64,000 nucleotides of DNA from assembly GCF_040939455.1 (NCBI RefSeq), contig NC_134106.1:87923001-87987000 (forward strand). The letters run 5' to 3'. Position numbers and translations under genes: made by a program. Source of the DNA: Microcebus murinus. Taxonomy: Eukaryota > Chordata > Mammalia > Primates > Cheirogaleidae. The notes beneath the pieces were generated by a model that saw nothing but the letters and a program-made list of their open reading frames with translations, searched no databases and had not been told where the DNA came from. Shown piece by piece: positions 1 to 11,225 of this stretch (the first letter of the stretch is position 1; every line of letters starts with the position of its first letter).

Positions 1-204
1 CTTTGTAAGAAATTGCAGGTGTGGTGAGGAAAATGGATCTCTTTACAAGAATACCCTGGATGCTATAAATAAAGGGATGATAGTTCCCAAAGGAAACAGG
101 AACTCACTGTGAGTATGAAGAAAGATTTCCCCAAAGAGGTGATGTTTGAGTGGACTTGGAAAAGTATGTGCATATATGGAAGTACCATTCATCAGGTGAC
201 GGGC

Positions 205-372
205 AGGTGGAAGGGGGGAAGAGGGGATGGGTATATTCACACCTAATGGATGTGGTGCACACTTTCTGGGGGATGGACATGCTTGTAGCTCTGACTTGGA
301 AAGTGCAAAGGCAGCATATGTAACCAAAGTATTTGTACCCCTGTAATATTCTGAAATAATAAAAAAAGAAGA
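205..372 (+). mobile_element. LINE-1 3' end (5'-truncated, strepsirrhine type)
   Basis: Only the 3' UTR is present: a purine/G-rich stretch (about 209-232), then a TTCACACCTAATGG-type segment, a GTGCACACT block, and the terminal TTTGTACCCCTGTAAT motif followed by an A-rich AATAATAAAAAAA tail. The same terminal block recurs near 32430-32610, 59840-59970 and 61900-61974, and inverted near 34600. It is a non-coding retroposon tail. The 5' truncation point is not sharp and I found no clear target-site duplication. Confidence 0.75.
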
Positions 373-504
373 GCAAAGGAGTTCATTGACAATGGAAGGG
401 AGGAGAGAATCTGGGCAGAGAAAAGAATGCAAACAGATTTATAGAAGTGTGAAATGGAATAAAGTATTTAAAATTTATCTGAATATTTTATATTCCTAAA
501 AAAC

Positions 505-640
505 AGGTTCTCAAACTTTAGTGGCCTCAGTATTTCCTGGAGCACTAAATAAAAAGACAGCTTCAGGGATCTACATTCAGAGGTTCAGACTCAGCTATTC
601 TAGTCTAAAAGCAGGAGATTCACCTTCTTATCAAGCAGTC
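505..640 (+). mobile_element. MER5A-like hAT fragment
   Basis: It starts with GGTTCTCAAACTTTAGTG, the terminal motif of MER5-type non-autonomous hAT-Charlie elements, and continues through an AGGTTCAGACTCAG segment corresponding to the middle of the element. The 3' end is degraded. No coding capacity. Confidence 0.6.
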
Positions 641-2290
641 CCGATACAGGAGGCCTACCTACCTGTAACTTGAAAAAACATCATTTTGTGAGGTAGAAGG
701 AGCAGATTAGAAGATAGGGGATGCTGTGGTCAAGTAATTGGGGATTGGATTTTGGAGAGTCTGGTAAGCCACTAGTTTGAGTTCATTCTCTATGCAATGA
801 GCACCTCTGGTGTTGTTAAGTCAGGAGAATGTTATGATCACACTGAAGTGTTGGAAAGTCAGTGCCCCTGGATTATACTGTTCAGATTAAAACTGGGAGA
901 AACTTGAATAAGATAAATCATTTAGGAAGTGACTATAATAGTCCAGGTGAGTCACATCAGGATTCAGGAGACTCAGACATATCAAATAATTGGCTCTGAG
1001 TCATGGTTTTAAGTTGAATTTCCTCATGTGATGAATGAATGAATAAACGAAGATAAAAATGTATAAGAAGTATTTTATTTATGCATTTAAATGTGTGTTT
1101 TATTTGTGTATCGTTGTTTTAAAATGTGTATTTGACGTGAAAGAGAGATACTTTTAGAGTCCCAGCACTCATGAATTGAAGTTGAACATACATTTGGTGT
1201 ACTCTACTTTTTGGTGAGCTTAATGTTGATGGTACATACTCATTCAGAAAGGAATATCCTACCTTAATTTAACCTTCTTTCAATCCAATCCTCCTGGAGG
1301 GAGCTTAGCTCTTTTATTGAAGTATTGTTAAACATACACATCTCCTTCCAAGATTAATTAGGTAATCTCTCTGGGTCCATTCTATTAACCTGTAATTAGA
1401 ATGTAAAGATACTCATGCTCCATGACACACATTTTAATTACATCACACCATGTGCTAATATTACACACAGTGCTAGGAAATAATGCAGGGGGAAGGAGAC
1501 TGGTTGCAGAGAAAATAGCTGTGACTCCTGGCCTCAGAGCCACCCACCCCTCTTTATCCAGTGCCTACAGGTAGACTTCCCTGTCAAAGGTATAGGGAAG
1601 AGGGATTCTAGTGTCTGGATATTGTGCAAAGCAATTTGGCTTAGATTCATTAAATAGGTATATTTGTATCTTTCCTAAGTTCCTCCTTTGGCCCACAGTG
1701 TATTTCCAGCAAGAATCAATGACTTAGAATGCATTCACCAGTAATAATAATGGATTTTGCAAATGGCAGGACAGGGATTAGTGTCCCGTTTTTCAGGTAC
1801 AAAAACTAGGACTTGGAAAGAGGATTTGAATCTGGCTCTTCTTATTTCTAGTATGATTCTCATTCCAGGATACTCCTGTCCACCTGAACCAAGCAGATGT
1901 TTATAAATCCCAGACCATGCCCTAAGAAGCTGTATAACTGGGATATATTACCTTCCAAAGCCACCTCCACCTATGTATTTAAGAAGCATTTCCTGAGCAC
2001 CAATGAGCTACAGTACTAGAGCTAATGCTTGGAAGAAGCCCCATTCCTGCCCTCCTTGAGTTAATAGTCTCAAAATTAATTAATTACAATTTTGATGGGT
2101 GATATGATTACAAATGAGAATTATGAGGTTCTGTGAATATACTCATCTGTCAAAATGTCAATATGGTGCATCTGAACTGGATTCCCTCTTTTCTGCTTTT
2201 ACCAAACATGGACAATGATGATGTTTCTTTGATGGCAGAGCAAATGATCCAGAAAAGAGTATGAGCAGAAGATTAGAGGAGAAGAAGAAA
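641..2290. other. Stretch without recognised gene
   Basis: AT-rich, non-coding-looking sequence. It holds a short GAAT tetramer run near 1031-1046 and, at 1975-2080, a faint match to the old mammalian repeat type containing a TTCCTGAGCACCAATGAGC-like core. TAATTA-rich sequence around 1340-1440 could be a regulatory element, but nothing in it decides this. Confidence 0.5.
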
Positions 2291-2293
2291 ACC

Positions 2294-2736
2294 CTAGTGA
2301 GTTGAATGGTGGTCCCCAAAAAGATATAAACACGTCCTAATCCCCAGAACATGTGAATGTGACCTTATTGGGAAAAAGTGTCTCTGCAGATGTAATTAAG
2401 GATCTCAAGGGTTTCAAGTTAAGATCGTCTGGATTATCCAGGTGAGATCTAAATCCAATGGCAAATGTTCTTAGAAGAGGAGAGACCATCAGACAAAGAG
2501 GAGAAGATCATGTGAAGATGGAGGCAAAGATTGCAGTGATACAGCCATAGTCAAGGAACACCTAGAGCACCAGAAGTAAGAAACGGAGTCTTCCCTGGAG
2601 CCCTGGAGAAAGTGAGGTCCTTTGGCAATTTGATCTTGGACTTCTGGCCTCCAGAACTGTGGGAGAATAAATGTGTATCATCATAATCTGCCCTGTTTGT
2701 GGTAGTTTATTAGGGCAGCTCTAAGGAACAAATATA
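2294..2736 (+). mobile_element. MLT1 solo LTR (ERVL-MaLR)
   Basis: Colinear with the MLT1 LTR along its whole length: a GTTGAATGGTGGTCCCC start, GAATGTGACCTTATTGGG, TCTGCAGATGTAATTAAG, GATGGAGGCAAAGATTGCAG, then TTGATCTTGGACTTCTGGCC and CCAGAACTGTGGGAGAATAA near the 3' end. It is a solo LTR with no internal retroviral region on either side. It may supply latent promoter or polyadenylation sequence, but no activity can be read from sequence alone. Confidence 0.85.
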
Positions 2737-3184
2737 AGAACCAAGAGACAGTGCTAGGTAAGACAGGATGCTGCACAGGATGAGACATTTAAGGAGGTGC
2801 TACTCTTAGGTTCATGCAAGCACAGGGCAATCATTGCATGAATCCACTCTCAGCACCTAGCTTGCCTCACTCCAGCTGTGGCCAGGAAAGCAAGTTTCAT
2901 GAAGAAGAACTGAAGCCAATGGAACCAATAGAAAGAAGATATTTCAAGGAAAGAAAGGTCAGCAGTGTCAAATATTAGAAAGGCCAACATATCACAACCA
3001 AGGAATGGAGACAATGTGTATAAAAGGGCCTGAACACAGTGGGTGTTTAGTAGATATCTCTTTGTCTTCGACTTCTTTTGATGCCCATGTCTACCATCTC
3101 ATTAACTGAGAAGAAGGAAAACTGGCAATAAACAAATATCCAACTCTTAACGGACTGCATCTGATTTCAATTCTTAAAATTACT
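2737..3184. other. Stretch without recognised gene
   Basis: I see no repeat family that I can name and no coding pattern. Purine-rich segments are present around 2880-3000. Confidence 0.4.
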
Positions 3185-3320
3185 TCTGAGCTAAGAGACA
3201 TAATTCTCATTTTGTAGGTGAGAAACGGAGACTCAGAGATGATCACTGAGTTTTCCATGTCTTGAAAATAGGATTACAACTCAGATTTCTGTGCCTCCAG
3301 CCCAGCTACCCCACAATGGC
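3185..3320 (-). mobile_element. MIR SINE fragment
   Basis: On the plus strand it reads CATTTTGTAGGTGAGAAACGG, GACTCAGAGATG, then an AGGATTACAACTCAGATTTC segment, the reverse of the MIR core. It is ancient, diverged and partial. Confidence 0.6.
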
Positions 3321-4012
3321 TGAGTTTTTTCGTTAGCCCTTGCCTCATCCACAATCTTTAAATTCCTGCTTTTTCTCTGATCATCTACTCATGTGCTCTT
3401 CAATGTCTTGGGATCTCAGTAAGATATTTCTCCTTTCAGTTGTCTCATAGTCTAGTAAAGGTGGAATAAGCTAGAATAAACTATTTAATATAAAGAAATG
3501 AAAAATTAGATAAATAATCTACAGACTAATAAACAATAATGAGGGGACACATAATATCCACAACCCTAGATTCTGGTAAACAAGAACAACAACACACAAT
3601 CCATGTGGGAGATGCCCTCGCTTTTATGTCAATTTGTTCAATCTGAGGCTACTTCTATCTCTGTTGGACCAAGAAGCTGTCTTACACCTCTTTTTCTGTT
3701 GATCTTCAGTGTTTAAAATACCTTCAAAGCAAGCTAGGAAATAACTTTCCGTTTTGCCAATGTTTGCTTTTCAGTGTTTTGAGTGAATCTTCTCTGCAAA
3801 CTGCCAAGCTAATTGAACCATCACCATTTCAGCTGAAAAAACACCGTGTCTTGCCAAAGCACATTTGCTTGTGTGTTCAATGTCACCAACAAGGCGGCCA
3901 GAGCTGGGGGAAAATAATAGTTTTAGGCCCAAATGCTGGGTGCAGAATGAAAAGTTTTTAGTTGTGATCTGTTCTATTTTGGGGATGATGGGTACTGACA
4001 TTTGAAAGATCT
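3321..4012. other. Unique stretch with moderate complexity
   Basis: No repeat recognised. The segment 3730-3990 is balanced in composition and opens short frames on both strands (65 and 76 codons), which overlap and resemble no protein I know. A conserved non-coding element is possible; a coding exon is not supported. Confidence 0.4.
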
Positions 4013-4377
<365 letters not shown>

Positions 4378-4399
4378 AACATATATTATTTTTTTTTGG

Positions 4400-4530
4400 T
4401 TCAGAAATGCAAAGAATGAGTAGCTCAGAGAGGTCAAGTGAGTTGGCCAAGGTTATAGACAGAGGGATGCAGTTAGGGCTCCCGTGCCATTTTCCTAGCC
4501 CAGCTGCCACACTGACTCAGATTACAGACT
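4400..4530 (-). mobile_element. MIR SINE fragment
   Basis: GAGTAGCTCAGAGAGGTCAA and TTGGCCAAGGTTATAGACAG are the reverse of the MIR core (CTTGGGCAAGTTACTTAACC type). Short and diverged. Confidence 0.6.
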
Positions 4531-5690
4531 AACTCCCAAAAAACTGGAAGGATTTAATATCCTCCCTAATATCTGCAATTTAATTCAATTAAAGGACTAA
4601 GGTTTAAACTCAGTTCTATTAATATATTCCTCTTGTGCCCTTATTTGATTATGTCTTGTGTTTCAAATATTTCAGATATGCCATCCAGCCTCTAATGCAT
4701 GTGGTGCACTTACAAAAAAAAAAAGCTTTAAAAAATACTCTCAAAGGAGCATCAACACTTTCGATGAATCAGATTTATTTGGAAAAAGTATCATTTACTC
4801 TTAAAAAAAAATCTTAACCTAGTCTCTTGACAGATTTATAAAACTGGGTTATTCATCTTAAAACTAGATACTATTTGTGTGTGATGAGGTTCAAGAAATG
4901 TGCCAGTGAAGAGTCAGACTGGTCTCTCCAAGTTCAAAATGTAACTTAGGGACACAGAGGGGGAAACAAAGTGTCCATCAATGTGGCAGCATAACTGGAA
5001 ATAAATTGAAGTACAAATAACTTTAAGAGGTAAGAGATACTGACACTTGGCAAATCCAATTAAATCTCCTAAAAATGGAGAGATGGGGTGCTGAACTGGA
5101 ACTCATTTTGAAAAATGTACTATTTTGTTTCCTTAATTGAAATTATGCTTGCCTCAAGGCTGAGCTCTTTAAGGGTTGAAACTTACCTAGGTTTGGACAA
5201 AGACCAGCTGATGTTTTGAGGTCAAGTGAACTGTTCTATGAACAGGCAGGTTTCCAGATACAAGTCACTGGTTGAATCGCACAGCAGAGAATTATTCCTG
5301 TGCCAACACTCAGCTCCCAGCTTGGTACCTGGCATATAGAATGCATTTAATACAACTTGTGGAACAAAATTTAAGTTATATTTAAATGACTTAAAATTTT
5401 AATGCTTTAATGAATTTTACCTCATATTTTCCAAGGTCGGAAAAGAGTCTCCTAAGGAAATGAAGGAATACACTGATATTCCTCTGAATTAATGCATAAG
5501 AAATGCTACATCAGATAAACAAAATGTATGTAATGCACTCAACCACCTCATTGATAGACAGAGACTCTGAAGATTATCTGAAATCACACTTATCTCTGTA
5601 AAGCCCATTGGAGTTCAAATTGGATTAGGAATAAATCATATAGAGTGTGATTTTTTTTAAAAGTAGGTAATACTCTTGTAATGGTTACTG
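4531..5690. other. Stretch without recognised gene
   Basis: AT-rich sequence with A-runs near 4712 and 4804. No repeat family or reading frame of interest was recognised. Confidence 0.4.
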
Positions 5691-5694
5691 TGTT

Positions 5695-5875
5695 CCACGC
5701 ACTATTCTAAGTGCTCCATATTAAGGTATTTAACATACTCCTACACCGCAACCCTTTCCCAGTGTACAAATGGAGAAACATTTGCACAAATGGGGCACAG
5801 GGAGGTTAGGTAACTTGCCCAACATCCACAGGAAACAGCAGGGCTGGGCATCGAGACCCAGGGCATCTAGTTTCT
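5695..5875 (-). mobile_element. MIR SINE
   Basis: It contains AATGGAGAAACATTTGCACA, GGGAGGTTAGGTAACTTGCC and CAGCAGGGCTGGGCATCGAG, the reversed MIR tRNA-related and core parts. It lies directly upstream of the Alu at 5949. Ancient. Confidence 0.7.
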
Positions 5876-5948
5876 TAAACAATGCTGCCGATGCTTCTTC
5901 CACCCACATGCTGACCCCTGACATCAGCTCCAGCATTTGTCTGCCCAA

Positions 5949-6318
5949 CTTCTTTTTTAAAATTTTATTTTATTTTATTTTTTTGAGACAGGGTCTCACT
6001 TTGGTGCCCAGGCTAGAGTGAGTGCTGTGGCGTCAGCCTAGCTCACAGCAACCTCACACTCCTGGGCTCAAGCAATCCTTCTACCTCAGCTTCCCAAGGA
6101 GCTGGGACTACAGGCATGCGCCACCATGCTCGGCTAATTTTTTCTATATATATTAGTTGGCCAATTAATTTCCTTCTATTTATAGTAGAGACAGGGTCTC
6201 GCTCTTGCTCAGGCTGGTTTTGAACTCCTTACCTTGAACAATCCGCCTGCCCCGGCCTCCCAGAGTGCTAGGATTACAGGCTTGAGCCACCGTGCCTGGC
6301 TTCTTTTTTAAAATTTTA
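5949..6318 (-). mobile_element. Lemur-type Alu, with 19-bp target-site duplication
   Basis: Complete minus-strand Alu with the long strepsirrhine linker and the duplicated ACTC in the right arm. The flanking repeat CTTCTTTTTTAAAATTTTA is perfect at 5949-5967 and 6300-6318. It lies between a MIR and a LINE-1-like fragment. Confidence 0.97.
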
Positions 6319-6349
6319 AAGCAAAAGTAATCTCTGAACAGTGGGCTTT

Positions 6350-6665
6350 ATTACTGTCATGATGATTTTTAAAATTTTATTTATTATGGATACATAATAA
6401 TTGTATATCTTTATAGTATGCATATGATGCTTTGGTGTAGGCATACAATGTGAATTAATCAAATCAGGGTAATTGGGGTATCCTTTACCTCAGGCGTTTA
6501 ACACTTCTTTGTGTTAGGAACATTCCAATTTCACTACTTTTGTTATTTTAAAGTGTACCCTAACTTATTGTTGACTATGGTCACTTTGCTGTGTTATAAA
6601 ATATTGTTCATTCGATCTCCGTTGATTATTACTATTCGTATGTTTATTATTAATGACTATGTTTC
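6350..6665 (-). mobile_element. LINE-1-related 3' UTR-like fragment
   Basis: The segment with ATGTGAATTAATCAAATCAG, GGTAATTGGGGTATCCTTTA and CTTTGTGTTAGGAACATTCC matches a well-known primate LINE-1-associated repeat (consensus near AATGATCAAATCAGGGTAAT). Orientation is probable, not certain. Confidence 0.5.
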
Positions 6666-6689
6666 AGGGACTTTACCTAGTGTGCCTCA

Positions 6690-6850
6690 AGTAATGGCCA
6701 TGGTAGTCCTGGGCACGGCTGTGCTAATTTTATTTTACACCAGAGAGCATGGAGATAGCGAGGGATTAGGGATTCCACCCAAAGTCTCAAAGCCAGTAAG
6801 TGACAGAGATTGGATTCAAATTAAGGATTTTTTTTTCTGGACTCCAAAGG
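6690..6850 (-). mobile_element. MIR SINE fragment
   Basis: ACCCAAAGTCTCAAAGCCAG and TAAGTGACAGAGATTGGATT reproduce the reversed MIR core (CAAGGTCACACAGCTAG type). Confidence 0.6.
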
Positions 6851-7312
6851 TGGGGTTTATTTATTTATTTGTTTGCAAATTACAAACGTGCTAATATTTA
6901 ACTTATAATTTTGTGCAGAATCATTGCCTACACTAAAGCAAAAGGGGACATTGCTAAGAAAGACTGGGCTCCACCTGGGGTTCTTTGCTCCAGGTCATTC
7001 CTTCCTCGGCTTCTGTTTTCTTCCATTCTCAAAAGGGCAGCTTCCTGTGCATAATTCTCTCTCCAGACTTTTCTTGGGTGAAAAGTCTACTAAATCACAA
7101 TTCTGTGCTGTCCCTTTTACTCTTTCTCGCTCTCTTATTTTCCCGTTTGGCTTTCGGTGTCTGTGTGTTAGGGGTGGGTGGACTGGCGCTGTCCTCAAGA
7201 CGTGAGTGTGCATGTGTCTACTGTCATTGTTTTGGAGAACTCTGTTATTACTCAGAGCACTTGTGGGCCGTTTCCTAGTTGGGCTCTCATCTTCCCACTG
7301 ACAGTTTGCTTA
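6851..7312. other. Unique stretch without recognised gene
   Basis: No repeat family recognised. Several short overlapping frames (72-97 codons) on both strands have no recognisable product. Confidence 0.4.
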
Positions 7313-7445
7313 CAAAACTGTAGTCCCTCCTCGTTAGTATAGTGGTTAGTATTCTACAAAAATACAACAACAAATGAAAAAATAAAAAAAAAAAAAACAG
7401 AAAGAACAAAAAAAAAATAGAAAAAAGACAAGCAAAACTGTAGTC
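7313..7445 (+). mobile_element. Retroposed tRNA-Asp 5' half with A-rich tail
   Basis: Positions 7328-7353 match the first ~26 nt of tRNA-Asp(GTC) with two differences: acceptor strand TCCTCG, then a good A box TAGTATAGTGG at 7335-7345. The similarity stops before the anticodon stem and is replaced by an A-rich tail of ~80 nt. A perfect 13-bp direct repeat, CAAAACTGTAGTC, flanks it at 7313-7325 and 7433-7445. This marks target-primed (LINE-1-type) insertion of a tRNA fragment or tRNA-headed RNA. It is not a functional tRNA: it has no anticodon arm, T arm or B box. Confidence 0.85.
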
Positions 7446-8195
7446 TTGTTTTGTAAGTCTGTGTTTACAGCCCCTGACAACTGCTGTGAATTTGCCCTTG
7501 TTTCAAAGGCAGAAAGGAGCACTGAAGAGGACCAGAGCATCCCCCTGGGGTGGGCACTTGGAGGCAAGGGTCTGCATGGTGGTCCAGGGCAGGAGTTACT
7601 TGCACAAGTCGAGGAGGGCGGCTGCATTCCAGACAGCCTTGTTTAGACGTGCTGTTCAGGTGGTGGTGGGGTTTTCTCACAAGTGAGCATCCTTTGAGAA
7701 AATGCAGTTTCTCTCTTGGCCAAAAGGAAACGTAACCCTGCCTATGCCCCTCCTGGGCCCCAGGAAGTTTACTCTGTCACCTGACTTTCCATTGTGGTCC
7801 TGTGACCCTTGAAGATCAGAGAAGGCTGGCTGGACTCTGAAGCTGTCCCCGAGGCTTCTGCAAGTTCTCAGAGGGTTTGAGCCTCTCAAAGTCACTGCTG
7901 GCTCCAAACTGCTGCAGCTCCCTGGGTAATCTCTGATTCTGCCTTTTGTTGATTTCAAATGTGAAAATCAACCCTTTCCTCAACTTCACCCTGGATTCTT
8001 CCCATAAGCCTGGCGGGAATGAGTCTGCCAAGAGCCAGGGCTGGGGCCAGCTCTTTCCCCTCTCTGGGCTGCACCTTCTACTCTTGGTGTGCTCTTGGCC
8101 CCTTAAAAGGGCTTTTTATGTTGCAGAAGACTGAGATGTTTTTGTGTGGTTTGGAATGTAAACACTAAAAAGATGATCATTATTATTAATATTGT
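7446..8195. other. Unique, relatively GC-rich stretch
   Basis: The most GC-rich part of the first 10 kb, free of recognised repeats. Many short frames are open on both strands, as expected for such composition, and none has recognisable domains. A regulatory or conserved non-coding role is possible but unproven. Confidence 0.4.
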
Positions 8196-8199
8196 TCAT

Positions 8200-8850
8200 A
8201 TTATTATATGAACACCCATGTGTCATGGCCCATACAGTCATGATTTTGTTTCATTTACTCTTGTAACAAATACCCTGAGGTAGACAAGAGACAAGGACTT
8301 GAGCTCTGTAGTGGGTAGAACTGAGTTCCCTAAAAAGATACATTCAAGTCCTGACCCTGTTACTTATGAATGAGGCCTTATTTGAAAATAGGGTCTTTTG
8401 AGATAAAGTTATACTGGAGTAAAATGAGCTCCAATCCAATGACTCATGTCCTTCAAAAGAGGAGAGGGCGCACAGAGACACCCAGGGAGACTACCGTGTA
8501 AAGATGAAGGTAGAGATTGGAGCTATGTGTCTATGAGCCAAGAATCACCCAGGATGCTAGCAGCCACCAGCGGTGAGGAGGAGAGTGCCTTGGAACAGAT
8601 TGTCCCCCAGAGCCCCCCAAAGGAGGCTGACACTTTGATATCTGGCTTCTGGCCTCCTGAACCGGGAGAGAATAACTTTCGGTTGTTTCAAGCCACTCAG
8701 ATTTTGGTATATAAGTTACTGTAGCCCTAAGAAACTAATACAAGCTCAGAGAGGGTAAGTGATTTGCTTATGGTCACAGTGAAGTGAGGGGCTGGGTCAG
8801 GATTTGGTAATCAGTTAAGTTCAATCTCAGTTTTAAACACATGAGCCTTT
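8200..8850 (-). mobile_element. MIR SINE split by an MLT1 LTR
   Basis: Left part (to 8306): CTTGTAACAAATACCCTGAG then GGTAGACAAGAGACAAGGAC. Right part (from 8743): AGAGAGGGTAAGTGATTTGC then TTATGGTCACAGTGAAGTG. Joined, they form one reversed MIR core, interrupted by the LTR at 8307-8742. The MIR must therefore be older than the LTR. Confidence 0.75.
8307..8742 (+). mobile_element. MLT1 solo LTR with 5-bp target duplication
   Basis: Complete LTR beginning TGTAGTGGGTAGAACTG and ending GAAACTAATACA. Internal landmarks are AATGAGGCCTTATTTGAAAA, TCCAATGACTCATGTCCTTC and TCTGGCTTCTGGCCTCCTGA. The 5-bp repeat AGCTC at 8302-8306 and 8743-8747 is the expected ERVL-MaLR duplication size and confirms both boundaries. 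Solo LTR; no internal region. Confidence 0.93.
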
Positions 8851-9780
8851 CCTTTTAGCCTAGTGTCTTCCCATTGGCCCACGGTCCGTTTTTACAAGTG
8901 TTCCCGAAATGGTTGAGCTGCAGGATCCTGGGAGCACGCTGGCTTGGTTTCTTGTAAATGCCTATGCAGCTGTCACTCACAGCAAGGTCATTGATTCACA
9001 AGAGCTAACTGCTCAGGGCCAAACTTTTTAAATAATGTTTGAAGATCTGGAAGACTCTGCATGTATAGCCTGAAGTTGGGTTGAAATGCAAAAGATCTAT
9101 GTTTCCATGGGAGTGTGTGTATCTGTTTGCATGTGTGTGTGCTCTTTTTTTTTTTTTCCTTTATTTAGAAGCAAAACTTATTTATGGCAGAGAATTGGTA
9201 ATATGCAGAAAAGCAAATGGAATTGGGGGTGAATAAAGTTCTATGCAGTTAACATCCTTGTTTTGGCCTCTAGGCCTTTTCCTGTCTGCTGTGCCTGTAT
9301 TTGGAAAAAAATAATAAATTCAGTGTGTTTAAATGTTACATTTTCCCTGGATACAGAGAAGAACAATGCAGTCCAAAATAGAGAAGGCAAGGTGATCTCA
9401 GTAGACAGTAATAAGCAGTAAAAGCAAAAAAACCAAGAAGATGATTTTTAAGAGAAATCAGGCAAAGAATCTAATCTACTGCATATGGACAGAGAAAAAG
9501 GAAAAGAATCTTATAAGATCTCATCAGGGTTATTTTAGGGAGCAGCTGGCATTCCCCCTAAACATGATCTACAGAGAAGCAAGGATGCGTTTGGAGGTCT
9601 CTCCTTGTGTATTTGGGTCTCTGTTCATGGATTTGGGCTCTCAGCCTCTCTGTTTGTTTTACAGGTGAGGACCCTGAAGCTCTAAGAGAGAAGGGGATGG
9701 CCAAAGCTGCACACGCACTTCTTGGTACAGGTTGTGCTGGGTCTCACTTTCTTCGCTCTGAGCTCTGTACACCTTTAAGC
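8851..9780. other. Stretch without recognised gene
   Basis: No repeat named. Short T-run near 9148 and GTGTGT at 9114-9142. The open frame at 9441-9668 (75 codons) has no recognisable product. Confidence 0.4.
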
Positions 9781-9784
9781 AAAG

Positions 9785-10780
9785 TCTGCTTTTTTTTTTT
9801 TTTAATTACAAAAGTTGCACATGCTCCTTAGTGGATGAGAAAAATGCATGAGAGCCTAGCATGGGAAAAGCCCCTTTCCCCTGCTTAGCTCTTCTCCTTA
9901 CCTACCTCACTGTCATTGCATTGCCACTCCTAAGTTCTACTATTCACGGTCCATGAACTTCTTTCGAGATCCAGTTAAGCACACAGACATTCACACAGTT
10001 GCCCCCTGTGTCTGCAGGTTCTGCATCTGCAAGTTCAACCGACTGCTGACTCAACCAACCACAGGCGAAAATATTTGGGAAAAAAATAACAATACTATAA
10101 TAAAAGATAATACAAATAAAAATAATACAGTGTAACAACTGTTTACATAGCATTTACATTTTTTTAGGTATTACATGTAATATAGAGATGACTTAAAGTA
10201 TATGGGAGGATTTGTATAGGTTATATGCAAATACTAGGCCATATTACATCAGGGACTTGAGTATCCTGGGATAGCTTTTGGTACCCACTGAGGGGCAGGG
10301 GTTTTGGAGCCAATCTGTTGTGGTTCCAAGGGATGACTGTGCATTCATTCCCAAGCTTTCTAAAATAGAAATATAGCAGCTTGCTCTATTTAAAAATAAA
10401 GTATATCATGAATATGTTTCCATATTAATACATTTATTTGCACTCACCTAAAAACAAATAACAAAATAAAAAAAAGTTTAAAGAGTATTGTGTAGTAAAG
10501 ATGAGCATACTTTACATTATATGCTTGGTAAAGGACGTTTGAGAAGCTCCCAAAGTTTAGGGGTTGCCAGCAACACTTAATGAAATCCGAAGGCCTGCTC
10601 AGTGCAGAGGACTAAGGACAGTGCCTCCTACAAGTGCAATCATTGGATCAAAGGGTTGGAGTATATTAACATTTGAATCAATAATTTCAAGTTGTATTTT
10701 ATAATTTATATTCTATAACTATTCCAGTTTATATTGCTGAGTTATAATCTTTACCCATTCTATGGATTTTTTTTTAATGT
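9785..10780 (-). mobile_element. Old LINE-1 (L1ME-like) fragment, split by a Tigger element
   Basis: The left arm (9785-9995) begins with poly-T and AATTACAAAAGTTGCACATGC. The right arm (10340-10780) contains AGTATATCATGAATATGTTTCC and a TTACCCATTCTATGG segment. Both fit the reversed 3' region of an old LINE-1. The arms are separated by the MER2/Tigger element. Family assignment is approximate because divergence is high. Confidence 0.5.
9996..10339 (+). mobile_element. MER2-like Tigger DNA transposon (non-autonomous)
   Basis: The 5' terminus CAGTTGCCCCCTGTGTCTGC and 3' terminus CCAAGGGATGACTG form imperfect inverted ends. The interior holds ACTGTTTACATAGCATTTAC, TAGAGATGACTTAAAGTATA and GGTTATATGCAAATACTAGG, diagnostic of MER2/Tigger2-type elements. 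About 344 bp, no transposase. The TA target duplication is no longer recognisable. Confidence 0.85.
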
Positions 10781-10989
10781 TGGCAATAATAATTTTGATC
10801 TCCAAGAATTAATCTTCTTCTTTGATTTTTTTTACTCTGTCTCTTTCTTACTCGTGGTGGCAGCCAGTTCTTATTTGGGAGATAACTAGCTTCTTAAATC
10901 TTTTGCTAGTATTACTCAGAAAGAGAACAAGGGGAATGAAACCAAGCATCATCCTGCTTTTTGTCCATTCCTCTTTTCTCCTATTCTGA

Positions 10990-11225
10990 AGCCCCACAAT
11001 CATGTGGTTCAAGTTTGAATCATGGCTGTGGCTGCCACGAGCTGTGTGACTTTGAGAAGTTGCTTCACCTCTCTGTGTTTCTGTTTCCTTTCTGTAAAAT
11101 GGGTTAGCAGCTGGACCTTCCTCACAGAGTTCCCTGAGGGTTAAATGGGGCAGAAGGCATAATAAGCTTAGATATTGCCATGCTTGTAATAAGAGCTGGG
11201 TCAGAATTAGCTCTAATTATTATCT
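10990..11225 (+). mobile_element. MIR SINE
   Basis: Near-complete MIR: GGTTCAAGTTTGAATCATGG, GCTGTGTGACTTTGAGAAGT, CTCTCTGTGTTTCTGTTTCC, CTGTAAAATGGG, then GAGGGTTAAATGGGGC. Plus orientation. Confidence 0.85.

Noticed and set aside
43..432. 129-codon minus-strand gene at the left edge
   Set aside because: It runs antisense across a LINE-1 3' UTR and shows no family resemblance.
7324..7400. Functional tRNA gene
   Set aside because: Only the 5' ~26 nt match tRNA-Asp; there is no anticodon stem, T arm, B box or 3' acceptor, and an A-rich tail follows.
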